Below, piece after piece: positions 16,727 through 26,944 of a DNA stretch of 64,000 bases. This DNA is from Hyphomicrobiales bacterium 4NK60-0047b (GTDB lineage Bacteria > Pseudomonadota > Alphaproteobacteria > Rhizobiales > HXMU1428-3): assembly GCA_040367435.1 (NCBI GenBank), contig BAABWY010000007.1:62001-126000 (forward strand), read 5' to 3'. Positions within the stretch are counted from its first letter, which is position 1. Each line of letters begins with the position of its first letter. A program made the position numbers and the translations under genes. The notes under the pieces were generated by a model. That model searched no databases, was not told the origin of the DNA, and was given only the letters and a program-made list of their open reading frames with translations.

Positions 16727-17926
16727 ATGTCTAATACAAAAATTTCTAAAGATCGGTTTGCTTCATTGAAAGATGCAACAAAGCTTGTGCATGGCGGCAC
16801 CATTCGTAGTGAGTTTGGTGAAACCTCTGAAAGCTTGTTTTTAACCTCTGGTTACGTCTATGACAGTGCTGAAAGCGCTGAAGCGCGTTTTAAAGGGGAT
16901 GAAGATGGGTATATTTACAGCCGCTTCATGAACCCTACGATTAAAATGTTTGAAGAACGCATGATTGCACTTGAAGGGGCCGAGGATGCCCGCGCCACAG
17001 CTACTGGTATGGCTGCGGTTTCTGCTTCCGTTCTTTCTTACTTAAATGCTGGCGATCATATTGTCTCAGCCAAAGCTTTGTTTGGCTCTTGCCGTTATGT
17101 GGTAGAGACCTTACTACCGCGCTTTGGCGTGGAGACAACATTGGTTGATGGCAGTGACATAGAGGCCTGGAAAGCGGCTATGAAGCCGAATACGAAGGCT
17201 GTGTTTTTTGAAACACCAACCAACCCAGCTCTTGAATTGGTAGATATGCAAGCTGTAGCTGACATTGCTCATGAAGCTGGGGCTTTGGTGATTGTGGACA
17301 ACGTTTTTGCCACACCATATTTTCAGAAACCTATGGAATTTGGGGCTGATGTTGTCTGTTATTCAGCAACGAAGCATATTGACGGACAAGGGCGGTGTCT
17401 TGGGGGCGTCGTACTTGGCAAACAAGACTATATCGACGACTATTTACATGATTTTATGCGCCAAACCGGGCCTTCTATTAGCCCGTTTAACGCTTGGGTT
17501 ATGCTTAAGGGGCTTGAAACACTGCCTTTGCGCATTGAAAAAGCGGCGTCTAATGCCCGCAAAGTAGCTGATTTTCTTAGCGAACACCCAAAAGTGAAGC
17601 GCGCGATATACCCTGGACGGGAAGACCACCCTCAACATGAGCTTGCCAAACGCCAAATGAAGGGCTTTGGCACTATGGTCGCCTTTGAAATTGTTGGGTC
17701 AAAAGAAGATGCATTCAGCTTCATGAATAAACTGGAAATTATTAGCATTTCTAATAACTTAGGTGATACAAAGAGCTTAATTACTCATCCAACGACGACA
17801 ACCCATCAACGGTTGGAGGAAGAGGAACGTCTTGAGCTTTCTATTACTCCTTCGTTGATCAGACTTTCTGTTGGAATTGAAGATAGTGATGACCTTTTAA
17901 ATGATATTGCAGATGCTCTTAAGTAA
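16727..17926 (+). CDS. metZ: O-succinylhomoserine sulfhydrylase
   Basis: 399 residues, full length for the Cys/Met metabolism PLP-dependent family. The PLP lysine lies in CYSATKHIDGQGR at about residue 218, and the C-terminal SVGIEDSDDLLNDI is typical. MetZ makes homocysteine directly from O-succinylhomoserine and sulfide in the cytoplasm. The SAM-II riboswitch upstream and apaG downstream support metZ over metB or metC. Start ATG 16727 has AAGGG nine bases before it. Confidence 0.94.
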   Translation: MSNTKISKDRFASLKDATKLVHGGTIRSEFGETSESLFLTSGYVYDSAESAEARFKGDEDGYIYSRFMNPTIKMFEERMIALEGAEDARATATGMAAVSASVLSYLNAGDHIVSAKALFGSCRYVVETLLPRFGVETTLVDGSDIEAWKAAMKPNTKAVFFETPTNPALELVDMQAVADIAHEAGALVIVDNVFATPYFQKPMEFGADVVCYSATKHIDGQGRCLGGVVLGKQDYIDDYLHDFMRQTGPSISPFNAWVMLKGLETLPLRIEKAASNARKVADFLSEHPKVKRAIYPGREDHPQHELAKRQMKGFGTMVAFEIVGSKEDAFSFMNKLEIISISNNLGDTKSLITHPTTTTHQRLEEEERLELSITPSLIRLSVGIEDSDDLLNDIADALK

Positions 17927-18013
17927 AGAAACTAAGTTTCGGTCATTTTTATCAATTTTTCGGTTGATTTTGGGCTTAATAATCGTTCAAATCTGACTGT
18001 GTTATAAAAGAAT

Positions 18014-18418
18014 ATGGGTAAGTTTATGTTTCATGCCACAACAAAAGCCATTGAAGTGCGAGTTGAACCTCAATTTCTGGATGAGCAATCTAGTCCTGAG
18101 GACCATCAGTATTTTTGGGCTTATTATGTTGAAATCGAAAATCAAGGTGCTGAACCGGTCCAATTGCTAGGGCGGCACTGGCGGATTACAAACGGCCATG
18201 GTGATACTCAGGAAGTTATTGGGGAAGGTGTCGTTGGTGAACAACCCGTTATCCAACCTGGGGAAACATATAGCTACACATCTGGTGCCCCTCTTGGCAC
18301 TCCGACCGGATTTATGGGCGGAGAATATAAAATGGAAAGCACTGCTGGTGAAGATTTTATGATTGATATTCCGGCCTTCTCACTTGATAGCCCTTATGAC
18401 ATTCATGCAGTGAATTAA
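18014..18418 (+). CDS. apaG: ApaG family protein
   Basis: 134 residues, one fibronectin-III-like ApaG domain. The motifs YYVEIENQG, LGRHWRITNGHG, GEGVVGEQPVIQPGETYSYTSG and GFMGGEYKM are characteristic. ApaG proteins are small cytoplasmic proteins linked to Co/Mg resistance phenotypes in enterics, and their biochemical role is uncertain. It follows metZ by 87 bp, as in many Rhizobiales. The true start may be the second Met at 18026. Confidence 0.93.
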   Translation: MGKFMFHATTKAIEVRVEPQFLDEQSSPEDHQYFWAYYVEIENQGAEPVQLLGRHWRITNGHGDTQEVIGEGVVGEQPVIQPGETYSYTSGAPLGTPTGFMGGEYKMESTAGEDFMIDIPAFSLDSPYDIHAVN

Positions 18419-18486
18419 TTATTTGTTTGCGTTTGACTTATTAAACTAAACATTGCTTGAGACTGGATGAGGGACTGCATTTTCGA

Positions 18487-19944
18487 ATGGTTGATTTTCG
18501 CCCCATATCCTTTGTTATTGGTATTTTGCTGGCCACTCTTGGCATCGCGCTTATCATTCCGACATTAATCGACCTTGGTGCAGGCAATTCGAATTGGCTA
18601 GGCTTTGCAGCTGCTAGCTTGGTTACCCTCTTTTTCGGTGTTGGACTTGGTTTTTCTCAATATACACCCAACCCCGAACTTTCCATTAAGCAGGCCTTTT
18701 TGCTCACCACTTTAGCTTGGCTTGCTCTGACCGCTTTTTCGGCTCTTCCTTTTGTTTGGTCTGATATGAGTATGAGTTACTCTGATGCTTTTTTTGAAGC
18801 CATGTCAGGTTTAACCACCACCGGGGCGACGGTTATTTCAGGGCTTGATGAGAAATCACCCGGCATTTTACTTTGGCGCAGCTTGCTGCAATGGCTTGGC
18901 GGTATTGGTATTATTGTGATGGCGCTTGCTGTTATGCCGATGTTGCAAATTGGTGGTATGCAGCTCTTTCGAACAGAAAGCTCAGATAATTCTGAAAAAA
19001 TTGTTCCTCGTGCTGCGCAGCTAGCCAGCTCGATTACCAGCCTCTATGTCACGCTTTCATTACTTTGTGTTGTCGGATACTTGCTTGCAGGTATGAGTTT
19101 ATTTGACGCGATCGCTCACTCTATGACCACCATTGCAACGGGCGGGCTTTCCACTCATGATGCGTCTCTTGGCTATTTTGAAGGAGATGCGGTTAAATAT
19201 GTTGCTATTGTTTTTATGATTCTTGGTAGCTTACCATTTGGCCTTTATCTCTATGCGGTTAATGGCCGTGTTGATCGCTTATTTAAAGATAGCCAGGTGC
19301 ACTGGTTTTTCATCACATTGTCAGCTTTTATTTTCTTAACCTGGATTTCTCAGTTTGGTTCTGGTGCCGATGGTAAAAACCTTTGGGCCGACCAATTAAG
19401 AGATGCGGCATTTCATTCCGTTTCTATTATGACGGGTACCGGCTATGCAACTGGTGATTATGGTCAATGGAGCACTTTTGCTGAGGTGTTATTTTTTATC
19501 ATGATGTTCGTTGGTGGCTGTGCGGGCTCAGCCTCATGCGGTATTAAAATTTTTAGGCTGCAAGTGCTTTTTCAAACCATAAAGCAACGCACCTTTTCCC
19601 TTATTCAACCCAACGGCATTTATATTCCGCGTTATTCTGGCCGGCCTATTGAGGAACGGGTTTCAACGGCGGTTTTAAGCTTTATCTTTTTGTTTTTATT
19701 CTGCTTTGCAGTTTTGACCTTTCTCTTAACGCTCTATGATCTTGATTTAATGACCGCGATTTCAGCTGCCGCTAGTTCGCTCACAAATGTTGGCCCTGGA
19801 CTTGGTGATATTGTTGGTCCTACCGGCAATTTTCAGAGCCTGCCAGATGGGGCAAAATGGTTGCTTGCTGCTGGCATGCTGCTTGGTCGGCTTGAGCTCT
19901 TTACGGTTCTTGTATTGTTTATACCTACCTTCTGGCGAAGCTAG
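18487..19944 (+). CDS. trkH: TrkH family potassium uptake protein
   Basis: 485 residues from ATG 18487. The open frame extends to a TTG at 18457, but GGATGAGGGA lies just before 18487 and the family begins at MVDFRP. Four repeated selectivity-filter segments can be followed, for example SGLTTTGATVISG and TTIATGGLSTHDA, with TGTGYATGDYGQW and SLTNVGPGLGDIVG. Around ten membrane helices are expected. TrkH moves K+ together with TrkA-type NAD-binding subunits, which are not in the window. Confidence 0.93.
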   Translation: MVDFRPISFVIGILLATLGIALIIPTLIDLGAGNSNWLGFAAASLVTLFFGVGLGFSQYTPNPELSIKQAFLLTTLAWLALTAFSALPFVWSDMSMSYSDAFFEAMSGLTTTGATVISGLDEKSPGILLWRSLLQWLGGIGIIVMALAVMPMLQIGGMQLFRTESSDNSEKIVPRAAQLASSITSLYVTLSLLCVVGYLLAGMSLFDAIAHSMTTIATGGLSTHDASLGYFEGDAVKYVAIVFMILGSLPFGLYLYAVNGRVDRLFKDSQVHWFFITLSAFIFLTWISQFGSGADGKNLWADQLRDAAFHSVSIMTGTGYATGDYGQWSTFAEVLFFIMMFVGGCAGSASCGIKIFRLQVLFQTIKQRTFSLIQPNGIYIPRYSGRPIEERVSTAVLSFIFLFLFCFAVLTFLLTLYDLDLMTAISAAASSLTNVGPGLGDIVGPTGNFQSLPDGAKWLLAAGMLLGRLELFTVLVLFIPTFWRS

Positions 19945-19953
19945 GTTTGTTTT

Positions 19954-20027
19954 CTCTCACGGGCGATGCAGCGTAGCTGCCGCCCTACGAGGTGCAGCGC
20001 TCAGCGCTGACGGCCGTTCGGCCTACG
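19954..20027 (+). repeat. Short family B copy
   Basis: Leader CTCTCACGGGCG; hairpins GCAGC-gta-GCTGC, AGCGC-tca-GCGCT and GGCC-gttc-GGCC. It has the end CCTACG instead of CTTCTTCGG. A bare leader follows at about 20061. It separates the convergent trkH and RND genes. Confidence 0.75.
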
Positions 20028-20103
20028 TTTTTCGAGCACTGCTGATTTTGAGATTTATTTTCTCTCTCACGAGCAATTGCGATAAACAAAGAGTGAACTG
20101 GCA

Positions 20104-23100
20104 TTATTCAGCTGGCTCTGGAGGGGTGGGTTTTGTGCCCAGTGCCATATACCAATTTTTGATTTTGCCGATGTCGCCGCCGATGCCAACGATGACGGGC
20201 ACGAGTACAAGAACAAGTATAGTTGCAGCAGCTAAACCAAAGACCATTGTGATGGCCATTGGCAATAGGAACTGTGCCTGGCGGCTTGTTTCAAACAACA
20301 AGGGTAATAACCCGCCAATGGTTGTTAGAGACGTGAGCAACACAGCACGCAAACGATCTTGGCTGGCACCAATAGCGGCTTCGTGCAGACCTTCTCCTCG
20401 ATCAAGTCTGTTTTTCACTTCTGTTACCAAGATGATGGAATCATTTACCAAAATACCAGATAAACCAAGAAGACCTATGAAAGATAAAATGGTGAGCGCA
20501 CTTCCCATGACCATATGACCCAATATTGCGCCGACTGCACCAAAAGGAATAATAACCATTACAGCTAGTGGCTTGGCATAACTTTCAAATACCCAGGCTA
20601 GGATGATATATATGAGGACAAGCGCAAGAAGAGCACCTAACTTCAAGTCAGCAAAGCTTTTCGCCTGATCTTCAGCACGACCAGCCAGACTATAGGTAAT
20701 TCCATATTTTTCTTCAGCATTGGGTAAAGCTTCGATATGCAATTGTTCGATGACTGTTGTGACTTCTGTTACCTTTGGATCGATATCTCCTGTAACCGAA
20801 ACTGTGCGAGAACCGTCTCTTCTTTGGATAACAGAAAAACCAGGTTTTTCGCGAAGGGTCACTGCTTCTGGCAAAGGTACACGGATGTTATCTGGTGTCA
20901 GGAGATAAATCGAACGTAATGCCTCAATACCATTTAAATCATGTTTTCTCTTAACACGAACTGTGATTTCTTCGTCACCCCTTGCAAAGCGCGTGGCAAT
21001 CGTACCTTCAAAACTATTTCTTATTTGAGTACCAACTGATTGTGCGGTTAGGCCAAGAGATGTACCTCTAGGTGTTACTTCAATAATCCATTCAGGTTTG
21101 CCATAGGGGAGATCATCATCAACATTGGAGACGCCACTGACACCAGCTAATGCCAGTTTAATGTCTTCAGCTGCTTTTTTCAAAGTTGAGACATCAGCTC
21201 CTTGCAATCGGATATCAATATCAGCACCGGGAGGGCCGGTGCGATTTCCGCCAATAGCAAAACGCTCGATAGCAGGGAGTTTAGGAACTGATTTGCGCCA
21301 TTCTTTTATGAAGGCTCTCGTGCGAACGGAACGGGCTTCACTTGGCGACAAGTTTACGGTTACTTCAGCTAAGTTATCTCCCTGGGCACGGCCTGATTTT
21401 CCTTGCAAACCATAAACGGCTACAATTAGTTTTTCATCTTTACCTTTGGTCAGTTTAGTTTCTACCGCGTTTAATGTCTCTTCAATTTTTTTGAGAATTT
21501 TCACTTGCTCTTCGCTTGGTGTGCCGGGAACGAAATTGATTTTCGCTGTCACCTTTTCCGCCTCTGGTGAAGGGAAAAATTGAAAACCCACGCGGCCACC
21601 AGCGATTAATCCCATCGATATAATCAACGTTAGAACTGTAAGTGCAAAGAAGCTATAACGCCAATCATAGCAAATTTCCACAAATCGTCTGTAAGGTCCG
21701 TCTCTAAACGCATCTAAACTATCGTCAAATTTTGCACGGAAGCGCCCTCTTTCTTCCATATTACCTGTCGTGGCAGCGTGCCTTAAGTGACCGGGAAGAA
21801 TTAAAAAACATTCCACAATACTTGCGATGAGCACTGCCATCACAACAAGTGGTATCGCTGACATAAAGTCGCCAAGCCTGCCTTGAATAAGAAAAATTGG
21901 GAAGAAAGCTGCCATGGTTGTTAGTGTGGCGGCCATTACGGGTTTAAGCATACGCAAGGCGCCTTGCTCAGCAGATGACCTTGCACCTATACCCATCGAT
22001 TGTCTCGTGGCTGTGTCTTCAGCGACCACAATGGCATCGTCGACGATAATACCAATCATCATGATCAGGGCGAACATTGAGATCATATTGATTGTCTGGC
22101 CTGAGACCCACATGACAAGAACCGTCGCCATAAGTGCTACAGGAATACCAGCAGCGACCCAAAAGGCAATCCGCCAATTTAGAAAGATAAAGAGGACGAT
22201 TAAGACTAAAATTAACCCTTGTAAGCCGTTCTCGATCAAGATGCCTAAACGTTGTTTTACATTTTCACCGCGAACATCATAAACAGCTATTTTTAGGCTT
22301 GGGGGGAGTGTTGGTTTTATTTTCTCAACGTAGGCATAAAAACTTTCCATTGTTTTCAAAGTGTTTGAAGACAATGCTCGTTTTATGGACAGTTGGATGG
22401 CTCGGTTGCCAGAAATGATGCCTGTATTTCCATCTTTATCAAACTGGGTGTGAATGGTGGCGATATCTTTTAAAAATATTTTTTCGCCGCTTGAAAGGGA
22501 AATGATTTCAATCTTGGCAAGCTCTTCTGGTGTGCGTCGCTCAGCTAAGGCGCGTAACTGTATTTCTAATCCGCCTTCAACCGTACCGGCAGGAAGGTCT
22601 CTTGTCTCGAGGCGGATGCGCTGCGCGATTGTGTCGAGGCTTAAATTAAGACGACGAAGTTCTTCTTCTTTAATTTCGATCCAGATTTCTTCATCTCGAA
22701 CGCCGCTCAAAGTCACGCGATCAATTCCGCTATTAAGAAGACCATCTCTTATTTGCTTAGCATAGGCTTTCACCGTTTCTTCTGCAAAAGGGCCGGAGAT
22801 GGCTAATTTTGCGACATTTTCATAAAAGGCCACGCGGTTAATAATGGGCTCTTCACTGTCTTCTGGCAGGGTTGTAACGCCTGTAATCGCTTGCTCCACG
22901 TCTGACTGCGCTTTTTGCATGTCGGCGTTGGCATAGAACTCAAGTGAGATTGTTCCAACGCCTTCACGGGCATATGAATTCACTTCTTCAACATCATCGA
23001 GAAAACGAAGTTCTGGTTCTAAACTGTCTAGGATGTTTTTTTCTACATCTTCAGCACTGGCTCCCGGCCAATGAACTGAGACATTAATGATCGGTACTTC

Positions 23101-23286
23101 GACAGTAGGGAAGAACTGGACATTAATTTTAGAAATAGCATAAAGCCCCATCAAAACCATGATGGCCATAAGTAGATTTGCTGCGGTTGAATGGCGAACA
23201 AAAATACTTACAAGATTTGATTTATTTGATTGAGATTTACTTGTCTGCCCAGCAGTGGTCTCTTCAAGAGGTTTATCATTTGACAT
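20104..23286 (-). CDS. RND efflux transporter permease
   Basis: 1060 residues, the usual size for HAE1/AcrB-like pumps. Twelve membrane helices and two large periplasmic loops are expected. The first helix is LLMAIMVLMGLYAISK, followed by FFPTVEVPIINVSVHWPGAS. Motif IGIIVDDAIVVAEDT holds the acidic pair of the proton relay, and GLLGLSGILVNDSIILV its second-half equivalent. It exports drugs or other amphiphiles using the proton gradient. The adaptor gene ends three bases upstream; no outer-membrane factor gene is adjacent. Specificity cannot be inferred. Confidence 0.93.
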   Translation of the reverse strand: MSNDKPLEETTAGQTSKSQSNKSNLVSIFVRHSTAANLLMAIMVLMGLYAISKINVQFFPTVEVPIINVSVHWPGASAEDVEKNILDSLEPELRFLDDVEEVNSYAREGVGTISLEFYANADMQKAQSDVEQAITGVTTLPEDSEEPIINRVAFYENVAKLAISGPFAEETVKAYAKQIRDGLLNSGIDRVTLSGVRDEEIWIEIKEEELRRLNLSLDTIAQRIRLETRDLPAGTVEGGLEIQLRALAERRTPEELAKIEIISLSSGEKIFLKDIATIHTQFDKDGNTGIISGNRAIQLSIKRALSSNTLKTMESFYAYVEKIKPTLPPSLKIAVYDVRGENVKQRLGILIENGLQGLILVLIVLFIFLNWRIAFWVAAGIPVALMATVLVMWVSGQTINMISMFALIMMIGIIVDDAIVVAEDTATRQSMGIGARSSAEQGALRMLKPVMAATLTTMAAFFPIFLIQGRLGDFMSAIPLVVMAVLIASIVECFLILPGHLRHAATTGNMEERGRFRAKFDDSLDAFRDGPYRRFVEICYDWRYSFFALTVLTLIISMGLIAGGRVGFQFFPSPEAEKVTAKINFVPGTPSEEQVKILKKIEETLNAVETKLTKGKDEKLIVAVYGLQGKSGRAQGDNLAEVTVNLSPSEARSVRTRAFIKEWRKSVPKLPAIERFAIGGNRTGPPGADIDIRLQGADVSTLKKAAEDIKLALAGVSGVSNVDDDLPYGKPEWIIEVTPRGTSLGLTAQSVGTQIRNSFEGTIATRFARGDEEITVRVKRKHDLNGIEALRSIYLLTPDNIRVPLPEAVTLREKPGFSVIQRRDGSRTVSVTGDIDPKVTEVTTVIEQLHIEALPNAEEKYGITYSLAGRAEDQAKSFADLKLGALLALVLIYIILAWVFESYAKPLAVMVIIPFGAVGAILGHMVMGSALTILSFIGLLGLSGILVNDSIILVTEVKNRLDRGEGLHEAAIGASQDRLRAVLLTSLTTIGGLLPLLFETSRQAQFLLPMAITMVFGLAAATILVLVLVPVIVGIGGDIGKIKNWYMALGTKPTPPEPAE

Positions 23287-23289
23287 GGC

Positions 23290-24741
23290 TTATAAACCTT
23301 TTGAAGAGGATGCTTTTTTAGCGTCATGTTGGCTTAAAGCTTTATTGCCGTTTAGAGAATTTTTATTTTTCGACCTGACTTTAACTTTTACGCCTTCACC
23401 AGCGAGAGTTAGCCTCGTTGTGAGGATTTTACTTCCCTTTGGTAAGTTGACCTTCACCAAAGTATCACTTCCCGAGGCACCGACGACTTCAACTGTTCGT
23501 TCTGTTAAGCGTTCATTTTTAATCAGATAAATTTTATTACCGTTATAAATAGCTGTTTGCGGTAATCGGATAACATTTTTGTATTCTCTATCATCTAGCT
23601 TCACCTCAACAAAAGCACCGGAGCGCAATGGCACAGGTGTAAAAGGATTTTCGACCAGGGCATAAACTTCAATGCCGCCGCTTTGTGAAGTGATAACGGC
23701 CGCAGTTCTTACGATGGTTGCTTTATAAAGGATGGGAGTTTCGCCAACCTTCCAGCTCAAAGTCACTTTTCGATCGTTTAAAGTTTTTTCCTGAGCTAAG
23801 ATCCGGCCATATTGAGCGTTTGTTAACGTAAAGCGTACGTCGATTTTATTTTGATCAATTAATGTGGCAACACTATCATTCACACTCATTGTACGACCAA
23901 TCTCAGCGTTGACAGCGCTGACATAAGCATCGAATGGTGCGATGAGCTGTGTTTCTTCTAATCGGCGTTTGGCTTGAGTTACTCTCCAGGTTAATCTATC
24001 GACTACTGCGACTTGTTGTGCCTTGCGGGCGCGTAGTAAATCTAAATTCACTTTGCTGGTTGCCACAGCTTGACGGCGCTGCGATAGGACTACATTTCTA
24101 TCGTCGGCAAGTTTTTTGGTTACCGTTCCTCGTTTCGATAAGTCTTGAGCGCGTTTGAAATCTTTTTCACCTAAAGCGAGCTGCACTTTGGCGTATTTTA
24201 AATTTTCCTGCTCTAATACCAGACTTGCTTGCATCTCACTTTTGCGGGCAACGGCTTCAGCTAAATTTGCTTGTGCTTCCTGGAGGGCACCTTTGTAATC
24301 AAAATCATCAATTTTGAGAAGGAGCTCACCTTTTTTTATCAAGGCCCCTTCTTTTAAACCTGCCCCAACTTGTGTAATTTTACCTGATACTAAAGCTCTT
24401 AAATCAACCCGTCGATTGGCGACGGTTGTGCCATATAATTTTAACTTTGGGGTATGGTTTTTAACGATTGCAGTAACACTATCAACTGGCCATGTTTTTT
24501 CAACGATTTGGGGTTTTCTGGGTTTTGGTTTCGAAGCTTTTAGATAGCTGTACCCTGAGAAAGCCACAAAGAGGATGACTAACGGGACAACAGTTTTTAT
24601 GACTGCCAGGAAAAGAGAATTTTTAGCCGACTTTGAAGATTGCCCATGGAGGCCTGCCCCCTTTGAAACTTTTGCGTTAGCTGCAGTTTCAGCTTCAGAG
24701 GATTGTGAGTTATTTTGACTTCGTTGATCCATTTGCTTCAT
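23290..24741 (-). CDS. RND efflux periplasmic adaptor (membrane fusion protein)
   Basis: 483 residues. A cytoplasmic, Ser/Ala-rich N-terminus and one transmembrane helix (about 43-65) are followed by a lipoyl/barrel-sandwich half (LRALVSGKITQVGAGLKEGA). A coiled-coil hairpin occupies about 140-240, then the second lipoyl half (LIAPFDAYVSAVNAEIG) and beta-barrel domains. It links the permease encoded immediately downstream to an outer-membrane channel. The Lys/Ser-rich last 35 residues are extra to the usual family end. Confidence 0.9.
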   Translation of the reverse strand: MKQMDQRSQNNSQSSEAETAANAKVSKGAGLHGQSSKSAKNSLFLAVIKTVVPLVILFVAFSGYSYLKASKPKPRKPQIVEKTWPVDSVTAIVKNHTPKLKLYGTTVANRRVDLRALVSGKITQVGAGLKEGALIKKGELLLKIDDFDYKGALQEAQANLAEAVARKSEMQASLVLEQENLKYAKVQLALGEKDFKRAQDLSKRGTVTKKLADDRNVVLSQRRQAVATSKVNLDLLRARKAQQVAVVDRLTWRVTQAKRRLEETQLIAPFDAYVSAVNAEIGRTMSVNDSVATLIDQNKIDVRFTLTNAQYGRILAQEKTLNDRKVTLSWKVGETPILYKATIVRTAAVITSQSGGIEVYALVENPFTPVPLRSGAFVEVKLDDREYKNVIRLPQTAIYNGNKIYLIKNERLTERTVEVVGASGSDTLVKVNLPKGSKILTTRLTLAGEGVKVKVRSKNKNSLNGNKALSQHDAKKASSSKGL

Positions 24742-25076
24742 TCAAACTCGCGACTTAATCTTCTTACTATATAGAGGCTCAAAACTTATAAACAATGATA
24801 GGACAGCTCCTCATAAAAAGGTGACAGCCATAATATCAGCAAAGAGTATGCCATTTATTCCTCAATATATTACGAATGATAGAGGCAAACTCCGTCTAAA
24901 ATTGGGAATATTTCTCTTTTTTCTCACTCATTCGTTGCTATAAATCTTATCTTAACCATGATGAACAGGATATGACGATCGTTTTAAAGTCTAACCCGTA
25001 GAAAAATCCATCAAACATATGTGATTATAAAGATTTTGTAATTTCATGCTGACCAACACAGAGGGAAACTATATTA
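24742..25076. other. Divergent upstream region, RND adaptor / argE
   Basis: An AT-rich gap between two divergently transcribed genes. It should hold both promoters, but I could not choose convincing -35/-10 pairs. No repeat or RNA was seen. GAGGGA at 25061 is the argE ribosome binding site. Confidence 0.4.
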
Positions 25077-26240
25077 ATGGTAAATATGAATGATTACCTT
25101 GAGCAAGCCGTAGAGATTTTAGCTCAGCTCGTTCATTTTGATACCACCTCTCATAAAACCAACCTTCCTTTGATTTCTTACATTGAAGAGATTTTAAAAG
25201 ACGCCGCTGTTCCATACTCTCTTGTTCCGAATGATGAGGGTGATAAAGCCTCTTTATTTGCAACTATTGGCCCTTCAGGACCGCTTGGTATTGGGCTTTC
25301 AGGTCATACGGATGTTGTGCCAGTTGAGGGGCAAGAGTGGTATACAGACCCGTTCACACTCACTCAAAAAGGTGACCAGCTCTTTGGCCGTGGCACAACC
25401 GACATGAAGGGTTTTTTAGCCTGTATGCTAGCCGCAATTCCTGCATTTAAAGCAGCACCACTTCAACAACCGATTTATCTCATTTTTTCATATGATGAAG
25501 AAATTGGCTGTACCGGTGTTCGGCCACTTGTCAATCAATTGGGTGTAGACCTTCCGATGCCCTCTTTGGTTTTGGTGGGAGAGCCATCTAACTGCCAAGT
25601 TGTTGAAGCTCATAAAAGCATCACTAGCTATGTGACACGTATTATTGGGCATGAAGCGCATTCTAGTCTTTTGCATCAAGGGGTTAGCGCTATTGAGATT
25701 GCTGCAAAATTAATCAATCATCTCACAGATGCTCAGCAACAACTTAAATCCACACAAAATGATGCTCGTTTTGATCCGGCTTATTCGACTGTGCATGTTG
25801 GGCGAATAGATGGTGGAACGGCGCGTAACATTGTTGCCAAGGATTGCGAATTTTTATGGGAAGTTCGGGCACTTCCGGACTTTGATGGTTCTGAGATTTC
25901 TCAAACCATGATGGCATATGCGAAAAAAGACTTACTACCAGGAATGAAATCTATTTCACCTGCTACCGACATTGTAACTGAACAAATTACATCAGTTCCC
26001 GGGTTAGCCTCTTCTGCCTCGGCTGTTAGCTTGGGGATGAAGCTTGCCAATCAGAATGAAAGTTTTGTTGTTTCTTATGGAACTGAGGCTGGTTTATTTG
26101 AAGACCAGGGGGCTGCTAGTGTGATTTGCGGGCCGGGGTCTATTGAACAAGCGCACAAGCCAAACGAGTTTATAGACCGGGCTGAACTGGTGAAATGCCT
26201 TTCCATCCTTGACCGTGTTGCGGACCATCAAAGCAGCTAA
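25077..26240 (+). CDS. argE: Acetylornithine deacetylase (ArgE/M20 family)
   Basis: 387 residues. The M20 metallopeptidase pattern is complete: GLSGHTDVVPVEGQEW, LFGRGTTDMKGFLACML, YDEEIGCTGVRPL, LVGEPSN and a late His in IEQAHKPNEFI. This supports hydrolysis of N2-acetylornithine to ornithine in arginine synthesis; the length and GRGTTDMKG motif fit ArgE rather than DapE. Start ATG 25077 has GAGGGA ten bases upstream. The argB gene lies at 53052. Confidence 0.9.
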   Translation: MVNMNDYLEQAVEILAQLVHFDTTSHKTNLPLISYIEEILKDAAVPYSLVPNDEGDKASLFATIGPSGPLGIGLSGHTDVVPVEGQEWYTDPFTLTQKGDQLFGRGTTDMKGFLACMLAAIPAFKAAPLQQPIYLIFSYDEEIGCTGVRPLVNQLGVDLPMPSLVLVGEPSNCQVVEAHKSITSYVTRIIGHEAHSSLLHQGVSAIEIAAKLINHLTDAQQQLKSTQNDARFDPAYSTVHVGRIDGGTARNIVAKDCEFLWEVRALPDFDGSEISQTMMAYAKKDLLPGMKSISPATDIVTEQITSVPGLASSASAVSLGMKLANQNESFVVSYGTEAGLFEDQGAASVICGPGSIEQAHKPNEFIDRAELVKCLSILDRVADHQSS

Positions 26241-26419
26241 CGTGTTGATATTAAACAGACCTATACTTGACTAGTATTGTCAGGAATTGCTGAAATTTCT
26301 GTACAAAAGCTTTTTCAGCACTTATTACGGAGAGCATAGTTCTTAGAATTTCTCTAAATTATATAGTTAGAGACCACTAAGACAGGCATTTTACGTATTT
26401 TAAAAATTAGGTTTGTTAA

Positions 26420-26944
26420 ATGAATTATATGAGTCAGCCGATTGAAGGCGTACCTCCTTCAAAACCACATAATCTTAGATCTCAGCTCTTTTGTGCCTCA
26501 CGCTGGATGGCTCAATCTTGCTCGAATATGATGTCTGGCCTTGGTTATCAAGTTCTTGAAACCTTAGATTATGAACTCATTACTGTTCTTGATAATGGTT
26601 TACTTACAATTGAAGATGTCGCTGAGCGTTTATCTTGGGACGTGGCTGACACAAATGATCGAGCCAATCATCTTGAAACACTCGGATTTATCAAGATTGT
26701 TCGTGATCCTTCAAACGATAATCGAAAGCAGATTGTCTTTACAGATGCGGGTTGGCAGCTTATCAATGACCTATCAAATGTGGTTACTCAAGTTGAACTC
26801 CTATTGAGCCAAAGAATTGGTATCTCTGATGTGAATAATATTCGGAGTGTTTTTTCTTCTCACTGGGGACCTGCTTTGAAGGAAAGTGATTTATTTCTCA
26901 ATGAACAATTTAAAGGCAAATTCCATTCAGAATTGGATCTTTGA
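26420..26944 (+). CDS. MarR-like winged-helix regulator
   Basis: 174 residues. Central helix-turn-helix region LTIEDVAERLSWDVADTNDRANHLETLGFI and wing VRDPSNDNRKQIVFTDAG at about 60-115 match MarR family proteins. The DNR-x5-FTDAG wing is diagnostic. The ligand and targets are unknown. The gene overlaps the following HAD nucleotidase gene by 44 bp, so they are probably co-transcribed. Confidence 0.8.
   Translation: MNYMSQPIEGVPPSKPHNLRSQLFCASRWMAQSCSNMMSGLGYQVLETLDYELITVLDNGLLTIEDVAERLSWDVADTNDRANHLETLGFIKIVRDPSNDNRKQIVFTDAGWQLINDLSNVVTQVELLLSQRIGISDVNNIRSVFSSHWGPALKESDLFLNEQFKGKFHSELDL

Noticed and set aside
19787-20518. 243-residue plus-strand open frame
   Set aside because: It overlaps the end of trkH, a family B repeat and the 3' part of the RND gene on the other strand.
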